DNA of 64,000 nt from Burkholderiales bacterium. GTDB lineage: Bacteria; Pseudomonadota; Gammaproteobacteria; Burkholderiales; SG8-39. The notes beneath the pieces were generated by a model. It was not told the origin of the DNA and ran no database searches. It was given only the letters and a program-made list of their open reading frames with translations. The stretch is taken from assembly GCA_027493935.1 (NCBI GenBank), contig JAOSJV010000001.1:1054001-1118000 (forward strand). Direction: 5' to 3'. How positions within the stretch are numbered: position 1 is the stretch's first letter; each line of letters starts with the position of its first letter. The translations under genes and the position numbers were made by a program. Shown here one piece after another: positions 18,466-28,139 of the stretch.

Positions 18466-20005
18466 TCAGTGGCCCGCCGCGGCGGCCTTCTGCTGCGAGG
18501 TGTCGAGCTCGTCCCATCGCAGCGCGCGGTTGCGGCCACTCTTCTTCGCGGCGTACAGCGCCTGGTCGGCCTGATCGACGAGCTCGGCGACCGACGCGCC
18601 GCCGAAACGGATGGTGGATACGCCGAAGCTCGAGGTCATCTGCAAGCCGTCCACGCTGCGGATGCCGGGGCCGGCCTCGGCCTCGACGCGGCGGCGCATG
18701 CGCTTCGCGATCTCGGTCGCCTTCTCGACCGTGGTGTTCGGCAGCGCGATGACGAACTCCTCGCCGCCATAGCGGCAGACGAGATCGTGACCGCGCACGG
18801 AGGACGCGATGATGCGCGCCATCTGCTTGATCGCCTCGTCGCCGACCGCGTGGCCGAAACGGTCGTTGATCGACTTGAAGTGGTCGATGTCGGCCATGAT
18901 CACGCAGAGCTCGATGTCCTCGGTGAGCGCCTTGGCGTAGATCTTCTCCATCTCGGCGAAGAAGGCGCGCCGGTTGAGCATGCCGGTCAGCGAGTCGCGC
19001 GCGGCCATGACCGCGAGCTCCTTGTTCTGCTCCTCGATCTTGTTGCGCGAGGCCTCGAGATCGTTAAGCGCGCGCTGCAGCTCGGCGTTCTTCTCCTCGA
19101 GGTCGGTCACGTCGTCGAAGGTGGCGAGGCAGCCGCGCGCGCGCCCGACGTTGTCCACGATCGGCGAGCAGTTCATGACCGCTTTGCGCACCCGGCCGCC
19201 GCCTTGCGGGATCTCGATCACGGTGCCGACCACCGGCTCGCGCATGGACATCGCCCGATGCCACGGATGCTCATCGGGGTTCACGGGGGAGGCTCGCCTT
19301 CAGCCAGTCGAGCGAGGCGACGTTCCGCCCGAGCAAGCCAGTCGAAGCCTGCGGGTGCAGCTTGCGGAAGGCGCTGTTCGCCATGTTGATGCGACCCTCG
19401 GTGTCGACTACCAGCACGCCCTCGGCCAGCGTGTCGAACGCCATGCGTACGCGATCCGGGATCACCGCGGCCGGATCGAGGTGCTGGAGCACTCTGCGAA
19501 GGTACACGTAGTAGAGGACGAACCCGCCGATCGTGAGCGCGACGACTAGGAGCACCGTCGGGTGGCGCAGCCAATCGTGCCAGGCCTGCGGCCCGACCGG
19601 CTTGAAGCTCATTTCCACCTGTCCCCACCGTTCCTTGCCGGAGTACACGGGGACGACCACGTGTGTGAGCGTCGACTTGCCCTCAGCAGTGGCGAACCAG
19701 TGTCTGTGGTGATCGCCGCTGCGCACGACGAGCTCGCCGCCCTCGCGGCGCACTCCGACCGAGACGATGTCGCCGCCCTTGGTGACCGCGTTGTCGACGG
19801 TGCGCTGTATCGTGCGTTGATCGTCCGTCTCGATCAGCGAGGTGAGCTGGACCGCGAGACTGGCGGCGATACGCTCGCGGATCTTGCGCGCGTTCTGCGC
19901 CTCGTCGGGCAGCAGCCCGAAGGCGAAGTCCAGGATCAGCACCAGCATGATCGTCAGCGAGACGAGCCCGAGTGCGACGCGGCCGATCGTTCGTACTCTG
20001 CTCAC
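18466..20005 (-). CDS. Membrane-bound diguanylate cyclase with PAS domain, one frameshift
   Basis: This protein of about 512 residues synthesises cyclic di-GMP. A membrane helix (residues 13-33) is followed by a periplasmic sensor region. A second helix comes next (HPTVLLVVALTIGGFVLYYV), then a PAS domain and its coil, and then a GGDEF domain with active site RYGGEEF. An RxxD inhibitory site, RGHD, lies five residues before it. An extra base in the G-run 19285-19289 (plus strand) breaks the frame inside the PAS domain; removal restores SLPVNPDEHPW. I placed the start at the GTG 20005, which has GGAAAG upstream. Confidence 0.86.
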
Positions 20006-20996
20006 GCGGAGCTTTCCGTGGGCCGTGAGGCGGGGAGACGACGACGGGCCGGATGCGGACGCGGTGCCGGTGCGCGCGCGGCGTCCCGCGCCGCCGCCCG
20101 CGAATCGTCCTGGCCATTGCGCGCGTACTCGTTCCACCGCCGCCGGTTTGCGCCGCCAGCGGCGCGAGTTGCCTGCAGTTGATCATTCTGACCCTCAACT
20201 TCTCCTTCTAGCGCTTTGTTTCTTAATAACTATCCTCCACCTCTTGCAGGCCGCCCAGGCATTTCGTCACGGATGCGGAGCGTCTCCCGTCCAGACATCG
20301 CCGCCGAGAGCGAAATTTTCGTCGTGGCCGGCGCGGCGCGGCCAGGGCATGCGGAAACACCGGCCGCCGGCTGTGCGTCCGACGCACGGGTCGTGGATTC
20401 GATCGTCGCCGCGTTGACCCTGGGCTTCCCGACGGTCAGCCCAACCTCTGCAGCTCGATTGATTAATTCAATCCATTCAATGCGTTAGCGCCGAGGCCGG
20501 CACGGCATCTGCCGGCGCCGTAACCGTCGTCTGCAGCTTCACCGGGAGCGGCAGATCGCCCGACGAGTTCCGGTTGTCCCCATGCCGTCGTCGCCGGGCG
20601 ATGGTGGCGGGCGCGGCGCCGGTTCGGGTCCCGGGCCGGGCTGAGGTCGATCGTCCGACTGGACGGCGCGGAGAGTTCCTCTCGCCCTCGACGACGGCCC
20701 GCGTGGTTGCGCGCGTTCCAACGCTGGGGATCGCGCTTGCGCCCGCATGGGTCACCGACCGCAACGCGGTCTGCCGGTCGTCGCGCGCGGCCCGCACCTG
20801 TGCGCAGTGAGCGTTCCGGAGGCGCGGTTGCAGACGGACAGCCGGGCGGGACGAGGGAACCCCCAGCTTTGCCGCGCGAGACTGCTCGGGACGGGTCTTG
20901 GGAGCCGTCAGCTGCGGTACCGCATCGACGGCTCGAGCGCGGGCACGGCACACGGATTCGGGCGACGTTGTGCGATCGGCCGGCGCCAACACGGCG
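20006..20996. other. Gene-poor stretch between cyclase and surface protein
   Basis: No convincing gene is visible in these 991 bases. Around 20180-20240 the base composition drops (CTTAATAACT), which could be the promoter of the minus-strand cyclase. Another AT-richer patch sits at 20455-20485. Frames on both strands are open by GC bias only. A minus-strand tail ending near 20477 (GDLPLPVKLQTTVT) looks somewhat protein-like, but I cannot tie it to a family. Confidence 0.4.
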
Positions 20997-23900
20997 TCAG
21001 CCGGGCGACCGCTGGCGCAACCCAATGCGGTCGTCGCGCGCGACCTCCAGCGTCTGACCGACCGCGGCTTCCTCGCGCTCAGCCTCCTCGTCCATTCGAC
21101 GCCATTCGATTTTCTCGTCGTCATCGCGGCCGACGACGAAGATCGGATCGAAGTTATGCCACGCGGGCAGCGCGGCGAGTGCGCTCGCCAGCAGGCCGGC
21201 CGCGCGCGTCGCCCACCAGAGGACGCCGACCGAGAGCACGAGGCCCGCCATCTTCACCCCGTCCATCAGCACGTCGATGGCACCGCGGCCAACGAAATCG
21301 TCGAACTCCGGCCGATCGAACGCTAGCGCGATCTCAGGTCCCGGCAGCTGCAGCACCTCGAGGGGCTCGTATTCCACCTGCGGATCGATCCTCGCAAAGC
21401 CGGGATCGCCGGGAGCGATCGCGACGCGTGCCGGGACCGCGAGGACCGGCGGCTCGGGCAGGACAAGCGCATCGAAGCCGCCGAGGGCGCGCAGGATCGG
21501 GCTCACCGCGTTCAGATTCGGTAACGCGAGCGAATCGCCGGCCGACGACCCGGCGGCCACACCCACAACGGTCTGCGGAGCGGGGCGCTCGTTCACGGCC
21601 TGGTTCGCCCGCGGCGTGAACCGCCGGAATGCCGCTGACCGCGCTCACGGTGATGGTCAGCGTGCCGGTCTCGGTGGCGGCGCCCGAGGTCACGGTGTAG
21701 GTGAGCGTCTCGGTCCCGCTCCAGTCCGCGTACGGCGTGTAGGTCACCAACCCCGATGCATCGAACGCGACGGTGCCGTTGGTCGCGCCGGAGACTCCCG
21801 TGAGCACCCGCCCGGCGTTCTCGAAGGTGTCGTTCGCGAGGACGTTCACTGCGACGGCGTTGTCCGCGTCGGCGGCAACCGCGTCGTTCACCGTGTCGCC
21901 GACCGCGCTCACCGCGATACCGGCGCTCGTGGATGCCGTGGAGAAGGCGGTGGCGTCGCCGTACGTCGTCGTGTCGCCGGTGCCGCCGGCCACGCCGCCC
22001 GTTCGGTCCCACGCGCGAAAGTCGATGGTCGCCACGCCGCTCCAGTCCGCGTTCGGCACGAAGCGCACGCGGGTGAGCGCGTCCGCAGCGAGGAGCCGCG
22101 CCGCGGCGGGCGCCGGTGCGCCGAAGGCCACCCAGGCTCCGCCGCCGTCGAGCGAGTACTGCCAGGCGCCGTTCAGGTCGTCGACCGCGGTGACCGCAAT
22201 GCCCGTGAGCGCGCCGGGGTCCGCGTCGCTCACTTGGCCGGCGATCAGCGCGGATACGAGGGTGCCCGCGCTCGTAGCGTCGTCTTCGTCGATACCCGCC
22301 GGGGCGTTGGCTCCCGCCAGCACCGGCGCATCGTTCACCGGGCTCACCGTCAGGGTCACCGAGGCGATCGTGGAGAGGGCGACGCCATCGCTTGCGCGGT
22401 AGGTGAAGGTGTCGATCCCGAAGAAGTCCGGCTCCGGCGTGTAGGCGAAACCGCCGTCGGCGCTCAGCGCGAGCACGCCGTTTGCCGGCCCCGCGACGAG
22501 GAGCGCAGTGAGCGCGTCGCCGGCGGGATCGGCGTCATTCGCCAGCACGCCGGTGAGGGCGGGCACGACGAGCGCGCTGTCCTCGGCCACGGCGTAGGCG
22601 TCGCCTCCCACGCTCGGGGTGGGATCGAAGGCGATGTCATGGAGCGCGATGCCCTGCGGGCTCGCGGTGCGGCCGGGGGCGTTGCTGTACGTGAGCGTGA
22701 CGGTCGTGATGCCCGATTGCCCGAAGACGACGTATGCGTTCCCGTTCGAGCGATTGTTGGGCGAGTTGTCCTCCTGGTTCGGGTCGTCCGCGATTGGGAT
22801 GGGATCGTTCCCGGTCCAGCGCCCTTCGACCGTATCGGCGCCGATCGGGCTGCTGTACGACCACGCGTTTTCGACCGCCGCGGCCCCGAGACCGGCGGCA
22901 AGCGATGCGCCGGGGCCCGTTGTGATCGCCGTGGGATCTACGGCGGCGCCGTTGTTCGCGCCGAAGACGACGCGGTCGACGAAGTTCGCGCCGTCGTCGG
23001 CCGTGTCGATGTCGAACAGGAGAAGCCCGATGTTCGACACTCCGCCCGCGAAGCCGGCGAAGCTGATCGTCACGATCACCGATTCGCCGGGCTGGAATCC
23101 GTCCGACTGGATCCGTAGTGAGCCGATCGGGGCCGCGAGCCCGCCGGTGATCGCGGTGCTGATTTCCGGCGAGCCGTTCGGCCGGAGACGATCGGCGGGG
23201 TCCGCGATCGTCACCGTCACCGTTCCGCCGGCGACGCTGTAGGTCGTGCTGTACGTGTTCGTGCCCGCGCCGGTCTCGGCAAGGGGCGCCACGGGGACGG
23301 CATCCCAGTCGAGCGTCTGCGTGGCGAGCACCCCCGTTCCACGCGGCCTGGACAAGTCCGCTCACGACGATCTCGGATTCGACGATCCCGAGCGTGAACT
23401 CCAGCCGCCAGTCGCCGCCGAGCGCATCGGCGCCGGTGAGGTTGGCGCTCGCCGCGACGTCCGCGCCGGCGAGCGCCGCGATCCGCGCGAGGAACGCCTC
23501 GCCGTGCGCGGTGGCGGCGAGATCGCAGCCGTAGAAGATCAGGTCGCCGCCGGCCTTGAGCGACGCGCCCCAGCCGGCCACCGTCGCTTCGCGGTCCGCG
23601 AGCACGGCCGCATCAAACAACGTTGCACCCAGCTGCAACTTGCCATCCGCGCCGTGGCTTACGAAGTGCACGGCGTCGAGCTGCACGCGCCGCGCGAGGA
23701 CCTCGCTCATCTGCGCGATGCCGTCGCGCTGCGGATCCAGGACGACGACCTCGATGTGCCGCCAGCCGTCGTTCTGCGCCTCGATCTCCGCAACCAGGTG
23801 CGCATGGTCGGGGACGGCCGCGTCGATGAAGACGAGCTCGAAGCGGCTGGGTACGACCGGCGCTGCTGCGGGCAGCGCGTCCGCGACGGCCTGGTGGACG

Positions 23901-24016
23901 GCCGTCTCGGGAAACGGCAGCTCCCCCGCGACGGCCGGCGCCATGTCGGCCGACAGCAGGAAGCGGGACTCGAGCTCTTCGAGCCGGAGCCGGCGCGTCT
24001 TGGCGAGTCGATTCAC
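20997..24016 (-). CDS. Large surface protein: DUF4347, cadherin-like repeats, C-terminal membrane anchor; two frameshifts
   Basis: Repaired, this is about 1005 residues from a GTG start. The N-terminus carries LEELESRFLLSADMAP, the motif typical of giant surface proteins. A DUF4347 domain follows (residues 59-215, with HFVSHGADGKLQLG and LIFYGCDLAATAHGEAFL). Next comes a beta-rich region and at least one cadherin-like repeat near 470-560 (AEDSALVV, GVLANDADPAGDAL, YTPEPDFFGIDTFTY), plus a second related repeat near 770. A hydrophobic segment close to the end (AGLVLSVGVLWWATRAAG) precedes a charged tail. Extra bases at 23331-23335 and near 21625 break the frame. A likely role is adhesion or biofilm. 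Confidence 0.82.
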
Positions 24017-24439
24017 GGCTTTTCGAGCCTGCGGCGATACGTGGCGATCAAGGCTTCGGCTCGAGCAAGTTGCGCGCCACCGGGGCGTCCCAGGAGGGGT
24101 TGCTCCGCGGCGATGCGATGCGCGGCTGCACGGTATGGATCATCGGCTCCGGCGGGCGGTACCGCACAGATGAGACGCCGTGCGCGACGGTCGGTCTCGG
24201 GTTCACGATCGACTCCAACTGGGGCGGCTTACCGCTTTGTTCTGATGAAAGATTCTCTCTCCCACGCCACGGCCGGGATACGAATTCCGTCACGCCCTCG
24301 ACGGCGGGCGCTCCGCCGCAGGGCACAGTGCACGATCGGCGACCGATGCGCGGCGCAGCCGCCATGCGGCCGGGACGCCGGGTGCCGGGGATCCGTCAGT
24401 GCCGCGCCGGCCGGCACAACGGCACGGTGTCTCGCACGC
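24017..24439. other. Unassigned stretch upstream of the surface protein gene
   Basis: This 423-base stretch should hold the promoter of the minus-strand surface protein gene. It is less GC-rich than the genes around it. Open frames exist on both strands: plus 24070-24495 and minus 24048-24365, the latter containing SIVNPRPTVAHGVSSVRY. I recognise neither, and neither has a convincing ribosome site. An RNA element cannot be excluded. Confidence 0.35.
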
Positions 24440-24760
24440 TCACGCAGAGCGCGTGCGTGATCTTTTTCGCACTCTGGACTCGCGCCCTGCGATGAGCGCG
24501 AGCACGCCGGGACCGGCGAGGTCAGTCGCGAGGCGCGGCTTGATCAGGCGCAGCGCGGCGGCCACGAGCAGCGCCACCATGTCGATGTCGGTCGGCGTCC
24601 TCGGCATGCCCATGCCGAGGACGATGCCGGCGATCGCGGTCAGAACGAGCGCGAGGACGAGCGAGTTCTGCGCGAGTGCGATGACGACCTGCGTGATCGT
24701 GATGCCGAGCCCGGAGATCGTGACGCAGCCGATCACGATGCCGGTGCGGGTGGTCCTTGC
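24440..24760 (-). pseudogene. Remnant of a TRAP transporter large permease (DctM-type)
   Basis: A fragment reading GIVIGCVTISGLGITITQVV then LALVLTAIAGIVLGMGMP matches the family's conserved membrane segment, in which GMGxPTT is a hallmark. Right after it the sequence degrades (RTPTDIDMVALL) and jumps to a terminal segment (LATDLAGPGVLALIAG). About 100 or more residues between the two are missing. No start is visible; upstream the frame is disrupted. Unlike the single-base frameshifts elsewhere, an internal deletion points to a real dead gene. Confidence 0.65.
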
Positions 24761-24822
24761 GCAGCGTCGCCACCGGAAAACACGAGTGCGCGCCGGCCAG
24801 CGCGCAGAGCGGCGCCGCCGGT

Positions 24823-25770
24823 TCAGGCGACCGGCGTGAGGAGCGGCCGGCCGGCGAAGTGCGCCACGAGGTTGTCGAGCGTGAGCTTGCACATGGCGGC
24901 ACGCGTCTCGCGCGTCGCGCTGCCGATATGCGGAACCAGGACCACGTTTTCCATGGTCCAGAGGGCTTCCGGGACCCTGGGCTCCGCCTCGAACACGTCG
25001 AGCGCGGCGCCGCCGAGCGCACCTTCGCGGAGGCATTTCACCAGCGCGGCCTCGTCGACGACGCTGCCGCGCGCCACGTTCACCAGGATGCCCTGCGGGC
25101 CGAGCGCGCGCATGACCGCCTCGTTCACGAGGCGATAAGTCTCCCTGCCGCCCGGGACGATGACGACCAGGTAGTCCGAGTCCGCGGCCAGATCCACGAG
25201 CTTCGCGTGGTAGGCGAACGGAACATCGTCCACGCGGCGCCGCGCGTGGTACGCGATTCGCATGTCGAAGCCGCTCGCGCGGCGCGCGATGATCCGGCCG
25301 ATGCGGCCCATCCCGACGATGCCGAGGCGCTTGCCGCTCACCCGGGCGGCGAGCGGCACGCCGCCCTTCGGCCACCGGCCCGCGCGCACGTGCCGGTCGC
25401 CGCGGGCGATGCCGCGGCTCGCGTCGATGAGAAGGCCGATTGCGAGATCGGCAACGCAGTCGTTCAGCACGTCGGGCGTGTTGGTCACCGGGATTCCGCG
25501 CCGGCGCGCGGCCGCCACGTCGATGCCGTCGTAGCCCACGCCGCAGCACGCGATGATCTCGAGCTTCGGCAGGCGCTCGATCAGCGCCGGCGACACGGTC
25601 GCGGTGCCCGTCGTCTGGATCCCGCGCACCCGCGGCGCGACCTCGGCGAGGAGCTTCTCCGGGTCATCGGCACGCCAGAGCCTGTGGACGGTGAAATGCG
25701 TCTCCATGAGCGCGAAATCGAACCCGGCAAAATCGGCCACGGAGAGAATCTCCGGCTTCATCCGCGCCAC
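24823..25770 (-). CDS. D-2-hydroxyacid dehydrogenase (glyoxylate/hydroxypyruvate reductase-like)
   Basis: This protein of about 315 residues is an NAD(P)-dependent reductase or dehydrogenase of 2-keto/2-hydroxy acids. The Rossmann motif [16 protein letters not shown] is near residue 150. The catalytic arginine sits in [10 protein letters not shown], the glutamate in DVFEAEP, and the histidine in [22 protein letters not shown] marks the domain junction typical of GhrB-like enzymes. The start is ATG 25770, or 25761 three codons later. It follows the HpaI-type aldolase by three bases and is surely in its operon. A role in reducing a glyoxylate or hydroxypyruvate-like product is likely. Confidence 0.9.
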   Translation of the reverse strand: MARMKPEILSVADFAGFDFALMETHFTVHRLWRADDPEKLLAEVAPRVRGIQTTGTATVSPALIERLPKLEIIACCGVGYDGIDVAAARRRGIPVTNTPDVLNDCVADLAIGLLIDASRGIARGDRHVRAGRWPKGGVPLAARVSGKRLGIVGMGRIGRIIARRASGFDMRIAYHARRRVDDVPFAYHAKLVDLAADSDYLVVIVPGGRETYRLVNEAVMRALGPQGILVNVARGSVVDEAALVKCLREGALGGAALDVFEAEPRVPEALWTMENVVLVPHIGSATRETRAAMCKLTLDNLVAHFAGRPLLTPVA

Positions 25771-25773
25771 CGC

Positions 25774-26542
25774 TCAGCCGGCCTTGAACTTCCCTGCGAG
25801 CGCATCGGCGCCCCGGGCGAGGATGCCGACGTCGGCGCCCACCGCGACGAACAGGGCGCCGAGCTCGAGGTAGCGGCGCGCGAGCTTCTCGTCGGCGGTG
25901 AGGATGCCGGCGGCCTTGCCGCCCCGCCGTGATCCGCCGGATCGCATCCTCGATCTTCGGCAGCACCGCCGCGCTGGCGGTCTCGCCGAGATGCCCGAGC
26001 GAGGCGTGGAGATCCGCCGGGCCGATGAACACGCCGTCGACGCCGTCGACCGCGCAGATCGCCTCGATCTGGTCGAGCGCAGCCTGCGTTTCGACCTGCA
26101 CGAGCACGCAGAGCTCCTCGTGCGCACGCCTCGCGTAGTCCTTGACGCGCCCGAACCGCGTCGCGCGCGTCGTGCCCGCGACGCCGCGCACGCCCGCCGG
26201 CGGATAGCGCGTGGCGGCGACGGCCGCGCGCGCCTCCGCGGCGTTCTGGACGAACGGGACGAGCAGCGACTGAGCGCCGACGTCGAGGTAGCGCTTGATG
26301 ACGACCATGTCGTTCCAGGGCACGCGGACGATCGCGTGTGTCGGATAGGCGGCCGCGGCCTGTAGCTGGTCGAGCGTCGACTCGAGGTCGTTCGGGGAGT
26401 GCTCGGTGTCGATCAGCAGCCAGTCGAAGCCCGCGCCGGCGGTCACCTCGACCACGTAGTTCGACGACAGGCTCGACCAGAGCCCGATCTGCGCGCGTCC
26501 GGCGGCGAGCGCGCGCTTGAATGGGTTAGGAGGGATGTCCAA
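25774..26542 (-). CDS. HpcH/HpaI-family aldolase (2-keto-3-deoxy acid type), one frameshift
   Basis: This protein of about 255 residues is a class II pyruvate-dependent aldolase. Family features in order: [33 protein letters not shown], the long region [17 protein letters not shown], the metal-ligand glutamate in [15 protein letters not shown], and [13 protein letters not shown] with the metal aspartate. An extra base in the plus-strand CCCC at 25922-25925 breaks the frame. Removing it gives [19 protein letters not shown] and the normal end KFKAG. Members cleave 2-keto-3-deoxy sugar acids or 4-hydroxy-2-ketoheptanedioate to pyruvate plus an aldehyde. Confidence 0.88.
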
Positions 26543-26577
26543 TGTACTGCTCCTGTCGCGATTCTCCGCCGAAGATC

Positions 26578-26655
26578 GTCATTCCCGCGCAAGCGGGAAT
26601 CCGGGCATTCGCCACGGGGCAAGCTTACTGGATCCCCGCTTTCGCGGGGATGACG
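26578..26655. repeat. Dispersed palindromic repeat, family A, copy 4 (best preserved)
   Basis: The element reads GTCATTCCCGCGCAAGCGGG then AATCCGG. A 30-base spacer follows, then GGATCCCCGCTTTCGCGGGG and ATGAC. Both halves form perfect hairpins, and the two halves are inverted copies of each other, as in a bacterial interspersed mosaic element. It separates the aldolase promoter from the end of the DGQHR gene. Confidence 0.85.
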
Positions 26656-26688
26656 GACCGACGCGCGTTTCGCGCGAGGGACGCGCCC

Positions 26689-27807
26689 CTACTTGCTGCG
26701 CCCCACCTCGATGCCGGCCCACTTGGCGAGTTCGCGATGGATTCGCGCGACCCGCTCGACCTCCCCTTTCGCCGGGAAGCGCTCGTAGAAACCGTCGGCG
26801 CGGAACTGCCGGGCCTGGTCGGTCCACGGCGCGAGCCGCTCCTCCCAGCGCGACATGCGTCCGGCGTCGGGGTCGGCGTCCTCGCGCGCGAGGTCCGCGC
26901 ACACGCGGACGAGCGCCTTGATCGTGACCGGCTTGGTGACCATGAAGTTGTCGCGCCCCCAGGCCGCCTCGGTGAAGACCGCGCGCGCCGCCTTCAGAAA
27001 GTCGCGCACGATGGCGTAATAGCGGTCGGCCTCGCGCGTGCCGCCGCCCGCGTTCTGGATGCGCCGCCAGTTCGCCTTGGTCCAGCGGTGGATCTCGTTG
27101 AAGAGCTCGGCCTGCAGGATCCACTTGTCGCGCTGGCTGCGCCCGCCGAGGCGGTTGATCCGGTAACGCAGCGGGCTGTCACCCTCGCCGTAGAGCTTCT
27201 CGACGATGCGCGCGGCGAACTTGCGGTCCGGCGCCGCCCACGACACGCGCTCGTAGAGATCCACCAAGTGGCTCTTGTTGATGCGGGTCGGCGTCGAGTT
27301 GATGATCACGAACATCTCGGTGGCGAAGTCCTCGCTGCGCCCGTCGAAGATGATGCACGGCACGCTGATCGTCGCCGCGTCGTCGGGACGGTCCTTGAGA
27401 TAGAAGTGCAGCGCGGCGAGCCGGTGCTGGCCGTCGATGATCATGTACTTCGATCCGGGGTCGGCCAGCCGGCCGAAGCCGTCGCCGCTTTCCTGGAAGC
27501 GCAGGGTCTCGTGCGTGAAGAGCAGCACGGTGCCAGGGATCGGCGGCTGCGTGACCGCGGTCTCGTAGAAATTGCGCAACGCCTTCACCTTCGCGTGCGA
27601 GAGCGTGCGCTGGAAAGCCTGGTCGGTGCGCTCGATGCGCGCGATGAACTGGGCGACATCGTCGTCGTGCGCGACCCGCGACGGTGCGATTTCTTCGCCC
27701 TCGCCATAGAAGCGGCTGATGAACCGGACCTTCGCCAGGAGGTCGGCGGCCTTGTAGTTCGCGAAGTAGAAGATCCCGTCTTTCTGCCGGATTCGCATCG
27801 CGTGCAC
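26689..27807 (-). CDS. DGQHR-domain protein (DndB-like family)
   Basis: This 372-residue protein carries MIIDGQHRLAALHFYL near residue 135, the signature of the DGQHR domain. That domain is related to ParB-like nucleases and found in DndB and other proteins linked to DNA modification or mobile elements. FVIINSTPTRINKSHLVDLY, typical of the same family, follows. No dnd, ssp or restriction gene is nearby, so the partner is unknown. I chose the GTG start at 27807 because an ideal GGAGG lies seven bases before it. The ATG three codons later (27798) is the alternative. The C-terminal 170 residues are unassigned. Confidence 0.82.
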   Translation of the reverse strand: MHAMRIRQKDGIFYFANYKAADLLAKVRFISRFYGEGEEIAPSRVAHDDDVAQFIARIERTDQAFQRTLSHAKVKALRNFYETAVTQPPIPGTVLLFTHETLRFQESGDGFGRLADPGSKYMIIDGQHRLAALHFYLKDRPDDAATISVPCIIFDGRSEDFATEMFVIINSTPTRINKSHLVDLYERVSWAAPDRKFAARIVEKLYGEGDSPLRYRINRLGGRSQRDKWILQAELFNEIHRWTKANWRRIQNAGGGTREADRYYAIVRDFLKAARAVFTEAAWGRDNFMVTKPVTIKALVRVCADLAREDADPDAGRMSRWEERLAPWTDQARQFRADGFYERFPAKGEVERVARIHRELAKWAGIEVGRSK

Positions 27808-28017
27808 GGCGGTTCCTCCCGGAGGTCTTTTCGATGACGCCCGCATTGCACGGGCGGCGTGAACTATACCGCGCCCGAGCCGCGCCGCCTACGCCCCCGC
27901 CGCGATTGCCCCGCGGTACGCCCCGAGGGAAGCCATGCAGACGGTCGTCGGTCTAGCGAAGCCTGTCCCCGCGCGGGTAATCGGGGAGCGGCAATCGAGC
28001 GCGAACGCAATCAACGA

Positions 28018-28101
28018 CTTCCAGGATCGCCGCGTTCGCGGGGATGACGAGGACAAAGGCTCCCTCGCGATGGGGGCTCCGGCTTTCCCGGGGATGACGA
28101 G
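28018..28101. repeat. Dispersed palindromic repeat, family A, copy 5 (degenerate, right halves only)
   Basis: Two successive right-half units are visible: GGATCGCCGCGTTCGCGGGG with ATGAC at 28024-28048, and GGCTCCGGCTTTCCCGGGGA with TGACG at 28077-28099. They lie in the gap after the dehydratase gene. Confidence 0.55.
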
Positions 28102-28139
28102 AGCATGGGCCCACTGGCAGTGGGGGCCCCGGCGCGGCG

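Noticed and set aside
20477..20996. Extension of the surface protein past 20997
   Set aside because: Downstream frames lack recognisable domains. The charged tail after the last membrane helix is a normal ending for this type of protein.
21277..23118. A 613-codon open frame on the plus strand
   Set aside because: It is antisense to the surface protein, whose cadherin-like and DUF4347 motifs are on the minus strand.
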